NCBI GenBank assembly: GCA_000708835.1
Contig: DF237759.1
Coordinates: forward strand, 1-31,392
DNA: 31,392 nucleotides
Source of the DNA: Klebsormidium nitens
Taxonomy: Eukaryota > Streptophyta > Klebsormidiophyceae > Klebsormidiales > Klebsormidiaceae
Direction: 5' to 3'
The number at the start of each line of letters is the position of its first letter. Position 1 is the first letter of the stretch. Made by a program: the position numbers and the translations under genes. Shown here piece after piece: positions 29,881-31,392 of the stretch. The notes under the pieces are model-generated. The model was not told the origin of the DNA. It saw only the letters and a list, made by a program, of their open reading frames with translations, and did no database searches.

Positions 29881-31392
29881 CCTGTTTTAGACTTCTGGCA
29901 GGTGCTTCAAGTTGCTCATCAATTGACCTTCTGCCTTTTGCATGATATGACCTTCCTTCCAATGGCGCGAGAGCTCCTGCATCTGCTTCACCTGGCTTCA
30001 AGTTCACCCTTGCGACATCATCATGTATGCAACACGAGAGCTCAAGCAAGTGGTGAGCTGTTCGTGCAGGTGAAGCTGGGCGATCAGAGGGCAATCACTG
30101 AGCTAATTTGTCAATGTCAGCCTGGACCTTGGTAACCGGCCGGGCAACTTCTACTTGAAGTGTCCAGATTCTCCGTCGATGGGCCCCATGAAGTACCCAT
30201 TGGACGGTCGAGATTTATCAAAAAACGTCGACGTGAATGCTGAGTACCGTGTACGGTGGTCACATCAACCGGAAATGAAACCACGTAGACTCTTAGGAGG
30301 CATTCTCGATTTTGATGGTCTAACAGGATGGTCTAACCTGAATACGATCGAGCTGCTTTGGGGCTTTGACGCTTGGGCGGACTTTGGTCTACTGGACCCT
30401 TGGACCGCTTGTTCCTTCGTGATGAGTTATCATGGCCGGGTGGGGTCTGCACCGGGGACTAGGATTTACGGGGCGAGAAAGTGAACAGACGGCTCCGCAG
30501 ACGTCGGCATGGTTGATATCCCCCCCATATCCCCGGTTGCGTTCAAGTGAGTTCTGTTCATTTTGCTGATCCGCATCGAATTGCATGGACATGCCGAGTC
30601 CAAGGGTGAATACCAGTAGTAACCTTAGGTGAAACTTTAGTGAAAAGTTTAGGTAAAAGTCTCGTTCAAGTTTTACTCCACAACTTACATATCTGATCGA
30701 AGAAGCTCCGGCAGCAATGTGCAAGCGTGATTCCATGCACATGCGACGGTCACTCACGTTGTCCGGCCGACCATCTTGACGAATGTATGTTCAAAGTATT
30801 TCGCACATTATTGATCATCATTTCAAACCTTAATAGTTGCGATCGAGGGATAGCAGCGAACTAATACCGATCATGGCGTAAGTTCGGAACTCATTGATTA
30901 CTGCGTGGTACCACGTATGCCATGGAAGCCTATATATGGCCCGTGGCGGCTACGGCGTTTTGGAAAGAGAACGACGATTAAGAAAAAGTTAAGACCCGGT
31001 TAGTTAACTTCTTCTTCAAACACAACTTAATGCATGCAATTGATCATTGAGTTCTGATGCAAGCTCTGTACTCCCAAATAAACTTCATGCAATCGAAGGG
31101 CGAAAAGTATGGCCGAATGGTGAACCGATCAAAGGGTGTTATCACACGGGACCCCTACGGCGCGACGCGCCGGATCGGTATATTCCGAGGTAATACTTCG
31201 GTCCGACCGTGCCCCGACCAAGGTTTCACCGAATTTTCGACCTCCGTGAAGTCGGTAATTCCTCGGTACCCGGTCGGTTTTGTAATGTGCGGGAAAACCA
31301 AATTGCGACTGTGAAATGTACGGCGCCCGCGTACCGGTAGTACGTACTGTACCACGGTTTGTACGTTTCTTCAATCTAACAGTACAGTAGTA
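29881..31392. other. upstream flank of the ATP-grasp-SET gene, no gene seen
   Basis: I see no exon series on either strand. The first few hundred bases should contain the minus-strand promoter and 5' UTR. From about 31140 to the end the DNA is CG-rich with short repeated words (CGGT, GGTAC, TACTGTACCAC, CAGTACAGTAGTA), similar in style to 8560-9000. This suggests that another degraded repeat begins here and runs out of the window. An 85-codon plus frame at 31057-31314 overlaps this repeat-like DNA, and I do not accept it as a gene. Confidence 0.5.
30931..30938 (+). promoter_or_regulatory. possible TATA box (TATATATG)
   Basis: The context CCTATATATGG is a good plant-type TATA element, followed within ~35 bp by a GC-richer stretch. 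It could serve a plus-strand gene starting beyond the window's right end. No downstream gene is visible, so the call is weak. Confidence 0.25.

Noticed and set aside
31057-31314. 85-codon plus-strand frame near the right end, downstream of a possible TATA box
   Set aside because: It has no recognisable motif, overlaps repeat-like CG-rich DNA and ends within it. It is more likely chance.
1-31392. Search for CRISPR arrays, prokaryotic operons, rRNA genes and retrotransposon proteins
   Set aside because: No regular spaced repeats, no operon-like gene packing, no rRNA-like sequence, and no reverse transcriptase, integrase or transposase motif was seen. The window is an ordinary eukaryotic nuclear region.

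Overview
The window is nuclear DNA from a green-lineage eukaryote. It holds three intron-containing genes, all of which I assembled by hand from splice sites, codon phase and protein similarity. The central gene is clearly plant-type: its product resembles land-plant REV3 all along the catalytic half. Another gene begins with a classic plastid transit peptide. GC-rich exons, introns of mostly 0.2-0.6 kb and GT-AG splice sites fit a streptophyte alga or early land plant. Klebsormidium-like is only a guess.

Layout. Positions 1-4108 are gene-poor, with short tandem and degenerate repeats. Positions 4109-7667 (+) hold a 7-exon gene for a 245-residue protein that I do not recognise: a predicted plastid transit peptide, two hydrophobic segments and a charged helical C-terminus. 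Positions 7668-10070 are a repeat-rich spacer with a consensus E2F palindrome and a perfect inverted repeat. Positions 10071-24999 (+) hold REV3, the catalytic subunit of DNA polymerase zeta, in 17 exons coding for about 3078 residues. Its disordered middle is far longer than in Arabidopsis and gives it a length near that of human REV3L. Positions 25000-25774 are the tail-to-tail spacer, with one doubtful small ORF. Positions 25775-29880 (-) hold an 8-exon gene for a 511-residue fusion of a D-Ala-D-Ala-ligase-like ATP-grasp domain with an intact SET methyltransferase domain. One of its exons is only 10 nt long. Positions 29881-31392 show no gene.

The three genes do not form an obvious pathway. 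REV3 acts in translesion DNA synthesis. The first gene probably acts in the plastid. The ATP-grasp-SET fusion is the most unusual item: it joins an ATP-dependent carboxylate-amine ligase fold to a lysine-methyltransferase fold, and I know of no assigned function for that pairing.

Every exon junction proposed for the three genes keeps frame, and together the exons give uninterrupted proteins. No transcript data were available, so the UTRs and the exact REV3 start remain inferred.
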